Of a DNA stretch of 64,000 nt, positions 35,253 to 46,530 are shown piece after piece. This DNA is from Acheta domesticus (lineage: Eukaryota; Arthropoda; Insecta; Orthoptera; Gryllidae): the NCBI GenBank assembly GCA_031308135.1, contig JAHLJT010000631.1, positions 146,745,708-146,809,707 of the forward strand, read 5' to 3'. Position numbers and translations under genes: made by a program. The stretch's first letter is position 1. Each line of letters begins with the position of its first letter. The notes beneath the pieces were generated by a model that saw only the letters and a program-made list of their open reading frames with translations, had not been told where the DNA came from and searched no databases.

Positions 35253-35818
35253 GTACGTGGCGAAAATAAATGAACTAATTCGTTCTTTTGAACTAGTTCA
35301 ACGAACTAGTTCACTAAAAAGAACGATCTGTTCACAAAAATGAACGATTTTGCCCATCCCTAATTGAGAAGCGAATGACAACAAAGGAAACAAAGCGAGA
35401 GAGTTGATCGGAATAATTGTTTCATATGTTGGCATTGAAACACCATGCATGTTCACCAGTCATATCTGATGACTGTAATCCTCATACTGAACTTTATTGG
35501 TGTGGTGAATGTGTATGTTGCTTATTGTGTACTATTTTTTAATTAATATTAATTATTGATTTTTTCTAATTATATGGAATTACAAATTTCTTGAAGAGTA
35601 GTTTACCACCTAAGAATTAAAAATATATTTTAAAACCTTTTAATTTTCAGAAGATGATTATGAAAAAATGTTGATGGAAGCAACTGAAATTCTTGAAGAA
35701 GATCTATTCAAAAGGTGTCAAACAAACCTATTGATAAAGCATTGAAGGCTTTCACGGCCGGAGTCAATATTCTTATGTCTTCCGGGCTGATGGGCTGTGG
35801 TCCAATTGGCTTGGAACT

Positions 35819-35861
35819 GCCAAACGTTTCGCCCACGACTGCGGTGGGCATCTTCAGTGGC
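35819..35861 (-). ncRNA. Hammerhead ribozyme motif, arm 1
   Basis: Mirror copy of the motif at 35974-36016. On the minus strand it has core CTGAAGA (35857-35851), stem II closing before GAAA (35830-35827), and GCCA/TGGC stem I. Confidence 0.65.
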
Positions 35862-35973
35862 GAGGTCTCGGGCGAAGTGTCCGGGACAGCGGCTTACTGG
35901 CGACTGAGTAACTTACTGGCGACCACTTCAGTCGCCAGTAAGCCGCTGTCCCGGACACTTCGCCCGAGACCTC

Positions 35974-36016
35974 GCCACTGAAGATGCCCACCGCAGTCGT
36001 GGGCGAAACGTTTGGC
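35974..36016 (+). ncRNA. Hammerhead ribozyme motif, arm 2
   Basis: Core CTGAAGA (35978-35984); stem II GCCCAC-CGCAGTC-GTGGGC (35986-36004), with one extra T before it; GAAA (36005-36008); a minimal stem III of A-C with G-T and no loop; cleavage triplet GTT (36010-36012); stem I GCCA (35974-35977) with TGGC (36013-36016). This is the type I hammerhead with very short helix III described for Penelope-like elements. Folding done by hand. Confidence 0.7.
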
Positions 36017-37412
36017 AGTTCCAAGCCAATTGGACCACGGCCCATCAGCCCGGAAGACATCAAGAAACCTATTGATGTTTGAAAAAATATTTGAGAATAA
36101 ACAAATGGTTAGTCTTCTTCGAAAATCATAGGACATGATGGTGAAATGTGAACTAGAGAATTTGTTTTTTTGCACATAGTTGCCAAGATGTGATTATTAA
36201 AAGGCAACTGATGTTATTTCAATATAGTCATAGAGGTTCTGTATATAAATATTGTAGTATGAACATGGTTTATTCATGGAGGTGAAATTCTGTGCAGTGG
36301 ATCTAAAAAGTACCAACAAGAATGAAGACCATTTTTCGTTCTTGATATTAATTTTATGTTTTTGAAGCCATCCAAAAGGAAGTGAAATGAAGTAGTTGTT
36401 AGGTTTTCATAGAAGTTAATAGTGAGAATACAATTCAGATAACAGAACCATGTAAACTGTTTCGTAAATAGTATCTAATAGTATGTTTCACAGTAAAATC
36501 TAGGTTTGTGAGAAAATGCAAGTAAATTTCAGGTGAAAGAAATGTTAAAACTACAAAAACAATTTGTTACAACCATAGCACAAATTGGGTAATGAGTCTC
36601 CATAAAAATACTTTCAGTAATTTAAAATTCTTGTCTTTCCATTGTAATTTTTCCTCCTCCTTTCTCAATTATTTACATAATACTTTAAATTTGCCCTGAA
36701 TTATGGATGCAATAATTTGGGTGGCTAGCTCAGTAATGCGTCCACAGACGTTCTCGTGACGTTACTATACTTACTCTCAGGGTTCTCTTTCTGATACCGT
36801 GGGCTGAAAAATACCGCTTGTACAAGATTCCAGTTGGTAATTCTTATATTTATGAGCAAATAAAAAAATGAAAAGGATGGTTTTATGAACTGTTTTCATT
36901 CCAATTAATGTCACCAATGGTATTTCTCTGCAACATTGGCGACACCATGTTTATCAACACTCATAACCATAATGTTATTAATTGAAACACAACATGGTCC
37001 ACTTCTATTCACCACCATAGCACTACAAATAGACAACAACACAATCATAACTCATAATACTCTGTGTGAGAAAAGCGGTACATATGCAAAAATTAAGATA
37101 CCATATATCATGAAAATTTACAAGAATTTATAAGGCTTTTCTCAGACGCAAGTTATTCTTCTTCATAAATTCATAGTCAAAGCAATTTTACAAAGAATGG
37201 TTTGTGCATATCCAACAGCATTTTGAAATTTAAATACAGGCAAATGAATTTTAATAATGATAATTCTGCAATAAATGTAAAATGTACATATAAGTTACTT
37301 ATGTGACATTTATATACATTAATATACTTAGGAAATTAAGAAGTATGTAAACTACATATGTATACTGTTTGTAAGTAGGTTATATGTGATATTGAGAATT
37401 GTAAGTCATTAA

Positions 37413-38696
37413 TAGAGACCGGAAAAATATGTAGTATGAAACGTCAAAATATGTACATAAATATGTAATGAAAATGGTAAGAATATGTAATAAATATGTA
37501 AAATCGGATATAATATGTAATATTAAAATACTCTTATTATACTTTACTCTTATTTTCTTATTATCATTTACATAAAATGAACTTATATTTATAAAAAAAT
37601 CCCTATAAAAATTGTAAAATTAATGCAAACGTTTTAAAAATCATTTGAAAAGCACAGGTTGATGTACACTTGACTTTATAACTTTCCCATCAGTAATAAA
37701 ACCTTCACAAATTGTTATCCAGGAATGTAGTTTCAGAATGTAGTTTGCGGATTCGATGGTGTGAAGGTTAGCTGTCATACTCAAGTTCGCGGGTTCAAAC
37801 CCAATCGAAGCCGTGGATTTTTAAGGGCGAAAAAATCCTTCGTACGCCTTCCGCGGAGGGGAAGTAAAGCCGGCTGGCCCATGTTCGTTGATTTACTTGC
37901 ATGTAAAAGATCCTCAAGCCTAAATGACGCCTCTGAGCTAAATTCAAATCGCCTGTTTCTTCGCCAGAGATAATACCTTCTTTCTCCGCTAGGTGAAAGG
38001 AGCGTAGCGAAATTTGCGTGGTCAGACGGAAGAGCGGGCCTGATGGCCCGAGTCTCGCCACGTAAAATAAGGCATTAACTAAACTAAACTAAACTAGTTT
38101 AGCAGACTAGACACAATAGTACAAACACAATAGTACATCGTACAAACTGGCGAATTTTGCGACCAGCAAACAATCACTGCAGCATGGAATATTCTCATCG
38201 AAGTGTTACATGGGTGATCGCCAAAGATTCTTGGACATTAAGGTTAAAGGTCGTCAAAATATCATACATGATACTTGTCAATGATACTTTTCACACCAAA
38301 AATGAGAATGATTTGTCGCTGACATGTACTTCACGCCTTTGAGATAACTGAGGCAGGCGCTTCGGGCTGTGAGAATATCCGACCGCGTGTTAATGAAGCG
38401 TACCTTTAGTAGAGTACGCAGTAGCATGCAGTGATAATGTAGGGAAAATGCTAATTTTTTTAAAACTGCTTATTTCATAAAAATATGTACGAAAATTGAT
38501 AAAATAAAAAACATATTGAGAAAATAGCGAAATATGTAAAATATGTAATATAGTGCGAAATATGTAAAAATATGTAATGAAAAAATTGGATTTTGTCTTA
38601 GAACGGCGACGATTCGCCAAGATTAAAATTTTCAGAACAGTAAGTAGAAAGGCAAAAAATATGTAATTACATAATACACATTACATCCGGTCTCTA
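37413..38696. mobile_element. hAT element with nested SINE, 1284 bp
   Basis: Ends TAGAGACCGG inverted at both sides. Exact 8-bp duplication GTCATTAA (37405-37412 and 38697-38704). Dozens of AATATGTAA-type motifs cluster at both ends, resembling hAT subterminal transposase-binding repeats. The middle holds a SINE (37745-38096). No transposase. Confidence 0.9.
37745..38096 (+). repeat. tRNA-derived SINE
   Basis: An internal Pol III B box GGTTCAAACCC lies at 37792, with a tRNA-like head upstream. A body of about 280 bp follows (contains GCATGTAAAAGATCCTC), then a tail of AACTA units (38074-38096). Target duplication unclear. Confidence 0.75.
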
Positions 38697-38787
38697 GTCA
38701 TTAAGGGTAATTATTTTAGAAAATAATATATATAAATTGAATATTATTAATATTAAAATAAGGAATTGAGTTGAATTATAATAAACA

Positions 38788-39012
38788 ATGTTTTTTTATT
38801 TGAAGGTCATTCTTTTTAAAGGTTCAAATATAAATATTTTGTTTGATAATGAAAATTTCTCGTTTAGTACAGTTTTACGTACATTATTTGGTCTTGAGAA
38901 TTTATTACAAGCTGCAGACAAGCTGGAATTATGTAGTGGAGGCTCTTTTCTGCATATTATAAAAGGAGAAAGGTGTCTTGTGTTTAAGTTCATGGATCTA
39001 TATTCATTATAA
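38788..39012 (+). pseudogene. Unknown repeat-encoded C-terminal frame, copy 2
   Basis: A 74-residue frame with ENLLQAADKLELCSGGSFLH, ending KFMDLYSL, homologous to 27154-26942. Function unknown. Confidence 0.5.
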
Positions 39013-39239
39013 TTGGTTTTAAATTCTTGTGTTGTTTGCGAGAAGTGTGTATATTATATATATACACATATAAATTACAGTTGGTGAATTTCTTTATTGG
39101 AATGTGAACAGATCAAAGTTTTGTTAATTTCATATTATGACTTTAAAGATATGTAGTGTTTGTTCTTCATGTAGATTGTATATCTGTGACATAGAACTCG
39201 TGCATTATTTTAGTTCGTATTGTGATAAATCAATATATT

Positions 39240-42200
39240 ACATATTTTCACAGTAACATTTGCTGTAAATGGGTTGGGTTAAAAGGGTCTGCAAATGGCA
39301 ATATACAGCCTTAGCAACGCCAGCGTAGTGGTTGGCAAGGTCAAGAAACTGCATTCAGGCCTTGAATAGGTGGGGGCGCTGGCTAGAAAGACATAGAAGA
39401 TAATTTGGGATTGGTCTAGAAAGGAATGATTATCGAGGGCGTGGTTACTTGATTTCGTAAGACATGAATGGATTGGCTAAGGGAGAATAGACTGTCAACT
39501 CCTGAGAATAGACTGTCGAATTTTGTCGTTTTGTTTAAAAAAATGAGAATAAAGGTCGGATACCGAGGCGTTGAGGGCGAAAAACGGGAGAGTAAATGAG
39601 ATAGAGGTCGTCAAGTGGTACAGATCGCTCGCCAGTATAATATTAGGGAAGTGGGACTTGTAAGTTTGACGTGATACTAAATGGTTTTCTAACTCTGAAA
39701 ATTGATGTGCAGCAGTATATTCGCTTAGGACTTTGAATGTTTTTTATATTGCGGTTTTGGACTTCAATGTTTTACCACGTAGTTGGGGAGAACTAGGAAC
39801 TGTGAGTATCAAGTAAGAACCGGTAGATATTCTAGACAGTGAGGGTTGGATTCGGCGGCAGCGTCGCAAGATTAGAAGAGAGAAGCTGGACTTGGGATTG
39901 TCTGCATACAAATGAGAAGATACTGCGGGGCGCCGTTGATCAAGATCACGTTAGATAAGTACTGCAGTACAAAGGTTTTCTTTTAAAACGAGGTCATGAC
40001 CTAAAGGCAGAACAATTGTCAAATTGTTAAATAACTTGTTAAATTTTTATTTTGGAAATGAAAAGATGATTTTCATTTGGTCAATCACAACTTAGAGATA
40101 ATTATATATCTCGCATTTCCTTTCAGATTCCTCGCCATACTGTATAGTTGGCAGATCAAATAATCGGCTATCTAGGAGATAGCTATTATCCATTACGTGA
40201 CCCATTGACCCTGCTAGCCGGACATTTATCCATTCGTTAAAATTAGCTGTGGAAGCATTGGTTTTAATTATCAATTATCGTAACCTGTTCCTGGCGCCCA
40301 ACATTTTTCTATAAATTCGGAACGGGTCACGAATATAACAGTCCTAAGGTAAATGACGTCAGTTAAAACGGCACGATCTCGTAATAATTCATGACGAGAC
40401 ATTGTTGGTACATTTCAGTTTCGTCTCCTGTATTATTTCAGTAGTATACCTTTGGGTTCCGGCTCTCTCACGCAACCAATTTTTATGAATGAGGGCTCTA
40501 AAAAAAGAGAATTTCGCGGAGACTTGACGAATTCCATTTTGACTTTAAAAATATGTATCATTTCTTTAAAAAACGCATCGAAATATTCATGTAAAATGCA
40601 ACCCGCATCACATGTCAACATATATCGGTAAATAACTCATAAACAAAGCATTTTAGAGCCTTAAAAAGTAAACTTTTGAGGTCAAAGGCCTCAAAGAAAC
40701 GTTTTCCACAATATAATCTACAAGATGAGACATTCTCCGATCCATCAATTAACTTTTCGTTTCCACGCTTCAATACTATCAAGGCCACCTCAATATTTCA
40801 GCCCTTCCTGCCGGTAGCAATTTTTGTGGTGACACGCTTAGAAGGCTTAGATTTGACAATATTTATTTACGCTTTCTGTTAACACCGTAGTTGGTGCAGT
40901 CTGACGAGGTTTATTTGCATAATCATTAATTCAAGATTTGCTCTCCAGCAACAACTCGAAGTACTATTATAGTTGCTTGTTACCTATCAATTTTGTTTCT
41001 TATGCGTGTAGTGAAACTATTCAATTAACGTTTTGCCATGGTCTATAAGTGCTGTGTACTTAATTCTGGAAGGATGTGGGTGTTCAGTGAAGAGTGAAGA
41101 CTGTGTTTGTGTTTTACCTGTACCAATATTTTCGTTATTATTCGATGAAATTTTCAAGTCAACGGGTTCAGACACGTAGCTTTCTCAAAAGTAAAAAGCT
41201 AATATTTTTGTGACTATCACGAAAAACTAAAACCTAATTGACAAGGAATATTAAATAATTACTTCAAATGTCTTTAAGTAAGTGTTGGGAATTGTTCTAA
41301 GCAAATTCTCCATGATATTGAATTATTATTTATTGAAAATTTCTTTTACACATTAATTGCATTGTTTTTTATTTTAATTGTAATTGTATTAGTACATTGC
41401 AAGTTACCTTTATAGGTACAAATAAAAGTATAGTAGTATAGACAGTAGTAAGTAGTATAGATACAAATAAACACGTTTCGTTAACTACTTTCCCTCTTAG
41501 AATGAAAATAGAAGGATAGGGGTGAGTGTGGGGTCTAACATGCGACAGTTCTCGCATGGGTACGCAGAGGTAGTGGGGGAAAACTTGTGCTATGGCACAA
41601 CACAAAGAAGAAACTCTTTAAAGTAGCTAAAGTAAAATAGCTTGAAATAAATGGAAAACAAAAATCAAAACGCGCTAGCCTCTAATACTACGTGAATCAA
41701 TTAAAAAACAACTAAATTTAAAATTATAGAAAGTATAGTGCAAGTCACCCGACAACTGCCAACGTTCGCAGTCCAAACGCACGGTTTAAATGTTGGCGGT
41801 ATCTGGAAGTATGTACACCAACGCCCAGCTGCAAACTCATATTGTAAATAAAACACCGTTTGATATTAAACTCAAGGTGTCGGTTCGTTAAGATATTAAA
41901 AATGCAAACATCGTTTGAGCAACATTCCCATGTACTGAAGTGGGTTTACTAATGTCTACTAAATTGTTTCTAATGATAACAAATGGTATTTAGTACTCAA
42001 AGGTGAAAACATTAGTTTGATTAATTTTTTGGTTCGGAATTGCTTTGCTTGAGGTACGTAAGGACGCAGAAAATAATTCAATACTTTTTAGTATACAAAT
42101 AATTTTTCAATTTTCTCACCCCAGCAAGCTGGCACCCTGACTCTCCAAAACCCACTCGGTTCTTCATAACAAATCAAGGAAAGTAAAATAATATTGCAAT

Positions 42201-42850
42201 GAGTAGGTCTGTTCTTGCCCGATCCGGTATTTTCGCACTACTTTACTAGGCTTTCTCAAGACTAGACTTCCTCTAATCCTTTTCTATTATTTGACTATCA
42301 AGGAAAGCGAAAAGCTAACTCTCAAGGAAGATTGAAACATTTCTTCAATTATTTTTAAAGAAGTATGAATTGTTCCAAGAACATCTCTCTATAATGTTGA
42401 ATAAACTTTAATTGAAAATTTGTTTCAAACATCAATTGCATTGTTATTTTATTTGATATGCTGAAAGTACATTAGTAGTTCCTCTACTTTATGGAAAGGA
42501 TAGACAAATGGATAGGGAAAGGGTGGGATTTAACATGCGAGATTTCTCGCACGGGTACGCTAGTAATTTATTAATTGCAAAATGTGTACAAAAGGATCAG
42601 TAACAAAGCAAAATTCACGTCATAAGATAATCTGTAAACAAATGCAAAAAATTATTTCTTCCAGAAAATTATAATTGGCACTGAAATTGTTTTTCAATGA
42701 GGGTCAGTGATTTTTGTAAATGTAATCTCTGTTATTTTTTGTTGTTATAACTCCAACTCCTGTTTTTAAATGGAAATCCTTATTCCTTGTTATTTAAATC
42801 ATATAATTGCAAATATGCATGGCTCTCGCTACAAAAAATTTCAAATAAAT
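39240..42850. other. Repeat-derived sequence, no supported gene
   Basis: TGGCGCCCAAC at 40292-40302 equals the start of a tRNA-Lys primer-binding site as used by gypsy-type retrotransposons, so a decayed LTR could lie upstream, but I cannot place its ends. About 41225-41590 and 42295-42570 are diverged direct repeats (both contain AACATGCGA...TCTCGCA followed by GGGTACGC). The rest is AT-rich without recognisable coding sequence. Confidence 0.4.
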
Positions 42851-43289
42851 TAATATCCCTGTCACACTTTATAACAGGTCTTAAAAGATCCGGATACATT
42901 TAAAGTAGCGGTTCCCCGATTACGTTTATTCAGTGACCGATATAGCTTTGTTGCAGGTGTGTGAAATTCGCGGACTGAATTTGGAAAAATACAAATATTT
43001 TGAGAGTTCTGAGTAGCAAACAAAGAGTTCTACGGTTCTCAAAAAGTTTCGAAAAAAGTTCTGCAAAATTTCAAAAATTATCGCAAAAAATTAAATTCAA
43101 AACCAAAAAAGGGCTGCAGGGCAAAAACGGAATTATCAAAATTTTCTAACAAGTCCATATTGCGGTCAAAGAGTTCTATAGTTCTCAAAAAAATTAAAAC
43201 AAAAAAGTCAAAAAATACCAAAGTTATTGAAAAAATTATCTTTCATTTTTTGAAAAACTCACAAAATTATATATCTCCAAATCTAACCA

Positions 43290-43820
43290 CGGTTCTCGGT
43301 AGCAGACACAGACTTCTAAAGAAAGTTTAAATACACTTTTTCTGTCGGAAGTCAAACACTGAAATTATTCATTATTTTCATGTTCATTTCTTTGAAATCG
43401 AATATTTGCGAGAAAAATTTTCAAAATTCGAGTGTATTGGTTCTGAACAGAGTACTAGGTAGCGGTCAAAGAGTTCTAAAGAAAGTTTCAATACACTTTT
43501 CCTGTCCGACGTCAAACACGGAAATTATTCGATATTTTCGTGTTCATTTTTTTGAATCAATTATTTGCAAGAAAATTTTTCAAAATTCGAATACATCAGT
43601 TCTGACCAGAGTTGTGGGTTGCGGTGAAAGAGTTCTAAAGAAAGAAATACATTTCTAAAGAAATACACTTTTTTTGTAAATGTGGTTTTGGCAAACACGG
43701 GAATTATTCATTATTCTTATGCTCTTTTTTGAAAATGGATGTTTGGAAAATTTTTTTTTAGATTTTTAATTCATCAGTTCTGATGAGAGTTCTAGGTAGC
43801 AGTCAATGGGTTTTAAAGGA
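43290..43820 (+). repeat. Approx. 160-bp tandem units, left arm
   Basis: AGTTCTAAAGAAAGTTTCAA-type starts recur near 43307, 43467, 43627 and 43804, each followed by GTCAAACAC..GAAATTATTC. Confidence 0.8.
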
Positions 43821-43849
43821 AGTTTCAATAAGTTTTTCTCGTTTTTCAA

Positions 43850-44570
43850 AATCATTCATTAATTTTTGGGGGCTATGAATGGGAACATGATGACCCCTGG
43901 GCATTTTGAAAATTTTCTCAAAGGATCACCAGATGTTTTCTTTAAATTTCTTTTATGAGAAACGTAAAATACACTTATAAAAGAGGTCTTGGTGCTTTTT
44001 TCACTGTTTACACAGATTTTTCAAAAATTTTCAAAAATTTGAAATTTTTTTGGTGGCTTCCTATAACTACAAAATTGAAGATAAAATTTTTTCCTTCGAA
44101 TAACATTTATTCTTCATTATTAGTCCTTTCATTAAAGTCTTGTTCATATTTTTGAAAACTTAAGTAATTTCCGCGGAATATTGGGTGCAACATGTGCAAT
44201 TTTAGAAACCTAGAAAAACAAGATTTTTCGAAAACACCTCCAAATTCGTTCTTTATTTCTCGTTTTTTTCGTTGGTGTCTATAGTGCTGAATGGGAGACG
44301 GACAGGGAGGTAGACGAACAGAGACATTTTTCCGAAATCGAGTTTTCAGTATCAAGGACCCACCACACACGGCTTCACAACCCACCTAACACAACCTGTT
44401 ATAAGAAGTAATTTACATCGCATGTTGAGACAAGTTTTATTTACTTTTTCGTTCCCAGGGCCCTGCTAAAGTAAGACGAAAATTCGCCGTTTTTTCCTAC
44501 TACATTACAATACTTTCTCTACACTGTGGTAGTATTAGCGAGAAAGTAAAAACAACAATTTCGCTATCAG
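43850..44570 (-). mobile_element. Helentron-like fragment (5' end) inside foldback
   Basis: Shares TTTCTTTAAATTTCTTTTAT and a GACGGACA-type tract (44295-44325) with copy A, and ends at a palindrome closing GAGAAAGTAA (about 44560), the family's 5' end on the minus strand. Confidence 0.5.
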
Positions 44571-44630
44571 CGATCCCAATATCGTGAAAATGTTGACATC
44601 GAGTTTTTGATACTTTACTACTACAGAACA

Positions 44631-45850
44631 CTAGTTGTGCTACAAAAGCACATACTTCCTCATAATATTACAATGTTATCGTTATGTAGGACGGGACGGC
44701 CATTGTATGTTTTATTAATTGCAAAAAATAAATTAAGCGAAAACATCTAACTTTTACAAAAAATGTACACAACCTCTTTTAAACAGCTAATTTTGTACAA
44801 CAGACTTTGTCAAAGGCGAAAATCCCTATCTTCAATTTTCTAGTTTTGAAATATTTTTGCACTTTTTCGAAAAAAAGTAATACCCAATAATGGAATTAGC
44901 GTCATAGTTTTTACTGTCCTTTATTACATAAGTGGAAAAAAATTCAAAGAACAAATTTGGAGTAGTTCTTAAGAAACAAAACTTTCGTAAATTTTAATCG
45001 CAAACTACGCAAAAACGACTTATTTTTTCAAACAATTACACAAGATTTTATTTAAAGAGTTAATTTTGTACAACATATAAAGTGTCTGATTTGTTGTCTA
45101 GTTTTCTGTAATGTATTTATGTAAATATTAAAACGCAGTATTATAACATAAACCATAGAAAAAATTTTACCCGTTTTCGAATAAAATGTTTTAATACAAA
45201 TTTAATTCGCATCTTTAAATTATTTATTGACCATACACTATTTCACAGTTGCAACATTATGCATTTTTTAAAAAACGTATATTTTAATTGATATTTAATT
45301 AAAATATTTCCGTTCCTCGGCTACTTGTTGACGCTATGTCATCAGACAAACATCAAACACATAACAAAGTATTCAGATATATTTTTCATATTGAATAATT
45401 TTTGTATTTCTACACCTACTGTACTCATTTGCTGAATAATCAAAAACAAATTATGGTTTACATCTTAATTTGTATCAGACCTATAACAGCAAAAATATTG
45501 ATCTTTCTTATCAATGTAATTTATGGCTACATGTAAAAATTAGAAAACAGTAAATTTACAGTGATAAAAAAGTTGTTAACCAATATATAATTCTAAAAAA
45601 ATTGAAAATTACTCTGAAGTTACTCACAATAAAAAAGTTTTGGAGAGATAACGCCTCTATTTCATTTGGTACAAATGACATTACAGAAAAGCAGACCTCT
45701 AAAAATTAAGTAATCTATTAATGTGTATTAGATGTGAAAATGTATTTTAGATTTATTAATAAGCATTGGAATTACTTTGGTTATAGATCTAAGAAAATTA
45801 AGAGGATAATATAGCATAATTTCCGTTTGATGTCGAAAAAGAAGCGTGTT
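44631..45850 (-). mobile_element. Possible second Helentron-like piece inside foldback
   Basis: Minus-strand reading gives GGAAGTATGTGCTTTTGTAG, then CACAACTAG at 44631: the subterminal motif, GTGCT/AGCAC hairpin and CTAG end of the family. The remaining AT-rich sequence to about 45850 has no visible 5' end. Confidence 0.4.
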
Positions 45851-45859
45851 TTTGAACTT

Positions 45860-46530
45860 CCTTTTAGAACTCTTTGACCACTACCTAAAACTCTGGTCAG
45901 AACTGATGAATTAGAATTTAGTAAATACATTTTTTCCGTATCTCCGTTTTAAAAAAATGAATATGAAATTATTGAATGATTCCTGTGTTTGACATCGGAC
46001 AAGAAAAGTGTACAAGAATTTTGCTTAGAACTCTTTGATCGCAACCCTGAATTCTCGTCAGAACTGATGAATTAGAACTTTGAAAATTTTTCTCCCAAAT
46101 ATTCAATTTCAAAAAAATTAACACGAAAAGTTTCAAGAATTTCCGTGTTTGACGTTTGAAAGGAAAAGTGTGTTAGAACTTTCTTTAGAACTCTTTTTCC
46201 GCTATCCAGAACAGGTCACAACTGATGAATTAGAATTTTGAAAATACTTTTTTCCAAATGTAAATTTTAAAAAAAATGAACAAAAAAATAGTGAATAATT
46301 TCCGTGTTTGACGTCCGACCGAAAAAGTGAATTGGAACTTTCTTTAGAACTCTTTGACCGCTACCTAGTACTCTGGTCAGAACTAATGTATTCGAATTTT
46401 GAAAAATTTTCTCGCAAATATTCGATTTCAAAAAAATGAACACGAAAATATTGAATAATTCCTGTGTTTGACTTTGTTAGTGAAAAGTGTATTGGAACTT
46501 TCTTTAGAAATCTTTGTCCGCTACCGAGAA
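45860..46530 (-). repeat. Approx. 160-bp tandem units, right arm
   Basis: GAACTCTTTGACCGCTACC-type units recur near 45868, 46028, 46188, 46347 and 46506. They are the inverted counterpart of 43290-43820. Confidence 0.8.

Larger units (their letters stand above)
25757..35363. mobile_element. hAT-ended element enlarged by nested insertions
   Basis: The left end TAGGGATGTG and the right end (minus strand TTAGGGATGGG) are inverted. Flanks ATGAGAAG (25749-25756) and TTGAGAAG (35364-35371) match at 7 of 8 bases, a hAT-like duplication. Palindromic GAACTAGTTC motifs are concentrated at both ends, as hAT subterminal repeats often are. Most of the interval is later insertions: 25884-26185, 26263-33277 and probably 34746-35252. 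No hAT transposase remains. Confidence 0.6.
35736..36064. mobile_element. Penelope-like element fragment, palindromic
   Basis: Insertion with a 12-bp duplication AAACCTATTGAT (35724-35735 and 36065-36076); the unoccupied site is seen in the other repeat copy. Nearly all of it is a palindrome of two arms of about 130 bp around 35918. Each arm carries the same Penelope-type non-coding region, ending GCCCGGAAGACAT and containing a hammerhead ribozyme. Penelope-like retroelements are known to carry hammerheads in their terminal repeats and often insert as inverted partial copies. No reverse transcriptase is present. Confidence 0.75.
35437..39235 (+). mobile_element. Unknown gene-bearing repeat, copy 2 (plus), interrupted
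   Basis: Inverted relative of 26728-31860. Insertions unique to this copy are the Penelope-like piece (35736-36064) and a hAT element (37413-38696). The exon after the polypyrimidine-AG at about 35650 reads DYEKMLMEATEILEED and resumes after the insertion as FEKIFENKQMVSLL. Its last frame is 38788-39012. Its ends are set only by where the match to copy 1 fades. Confidence 0.6.

Noticed and set aside
26728..39235. A single large genomic palindrome caused by inverted duplication of the locus
   Set aside because: Copy 1 lies wholly inside nested transposons whose ends lie outside it, while copy 2 lies beyond the hAT right end. Two separate insertions of one repeat fit better.
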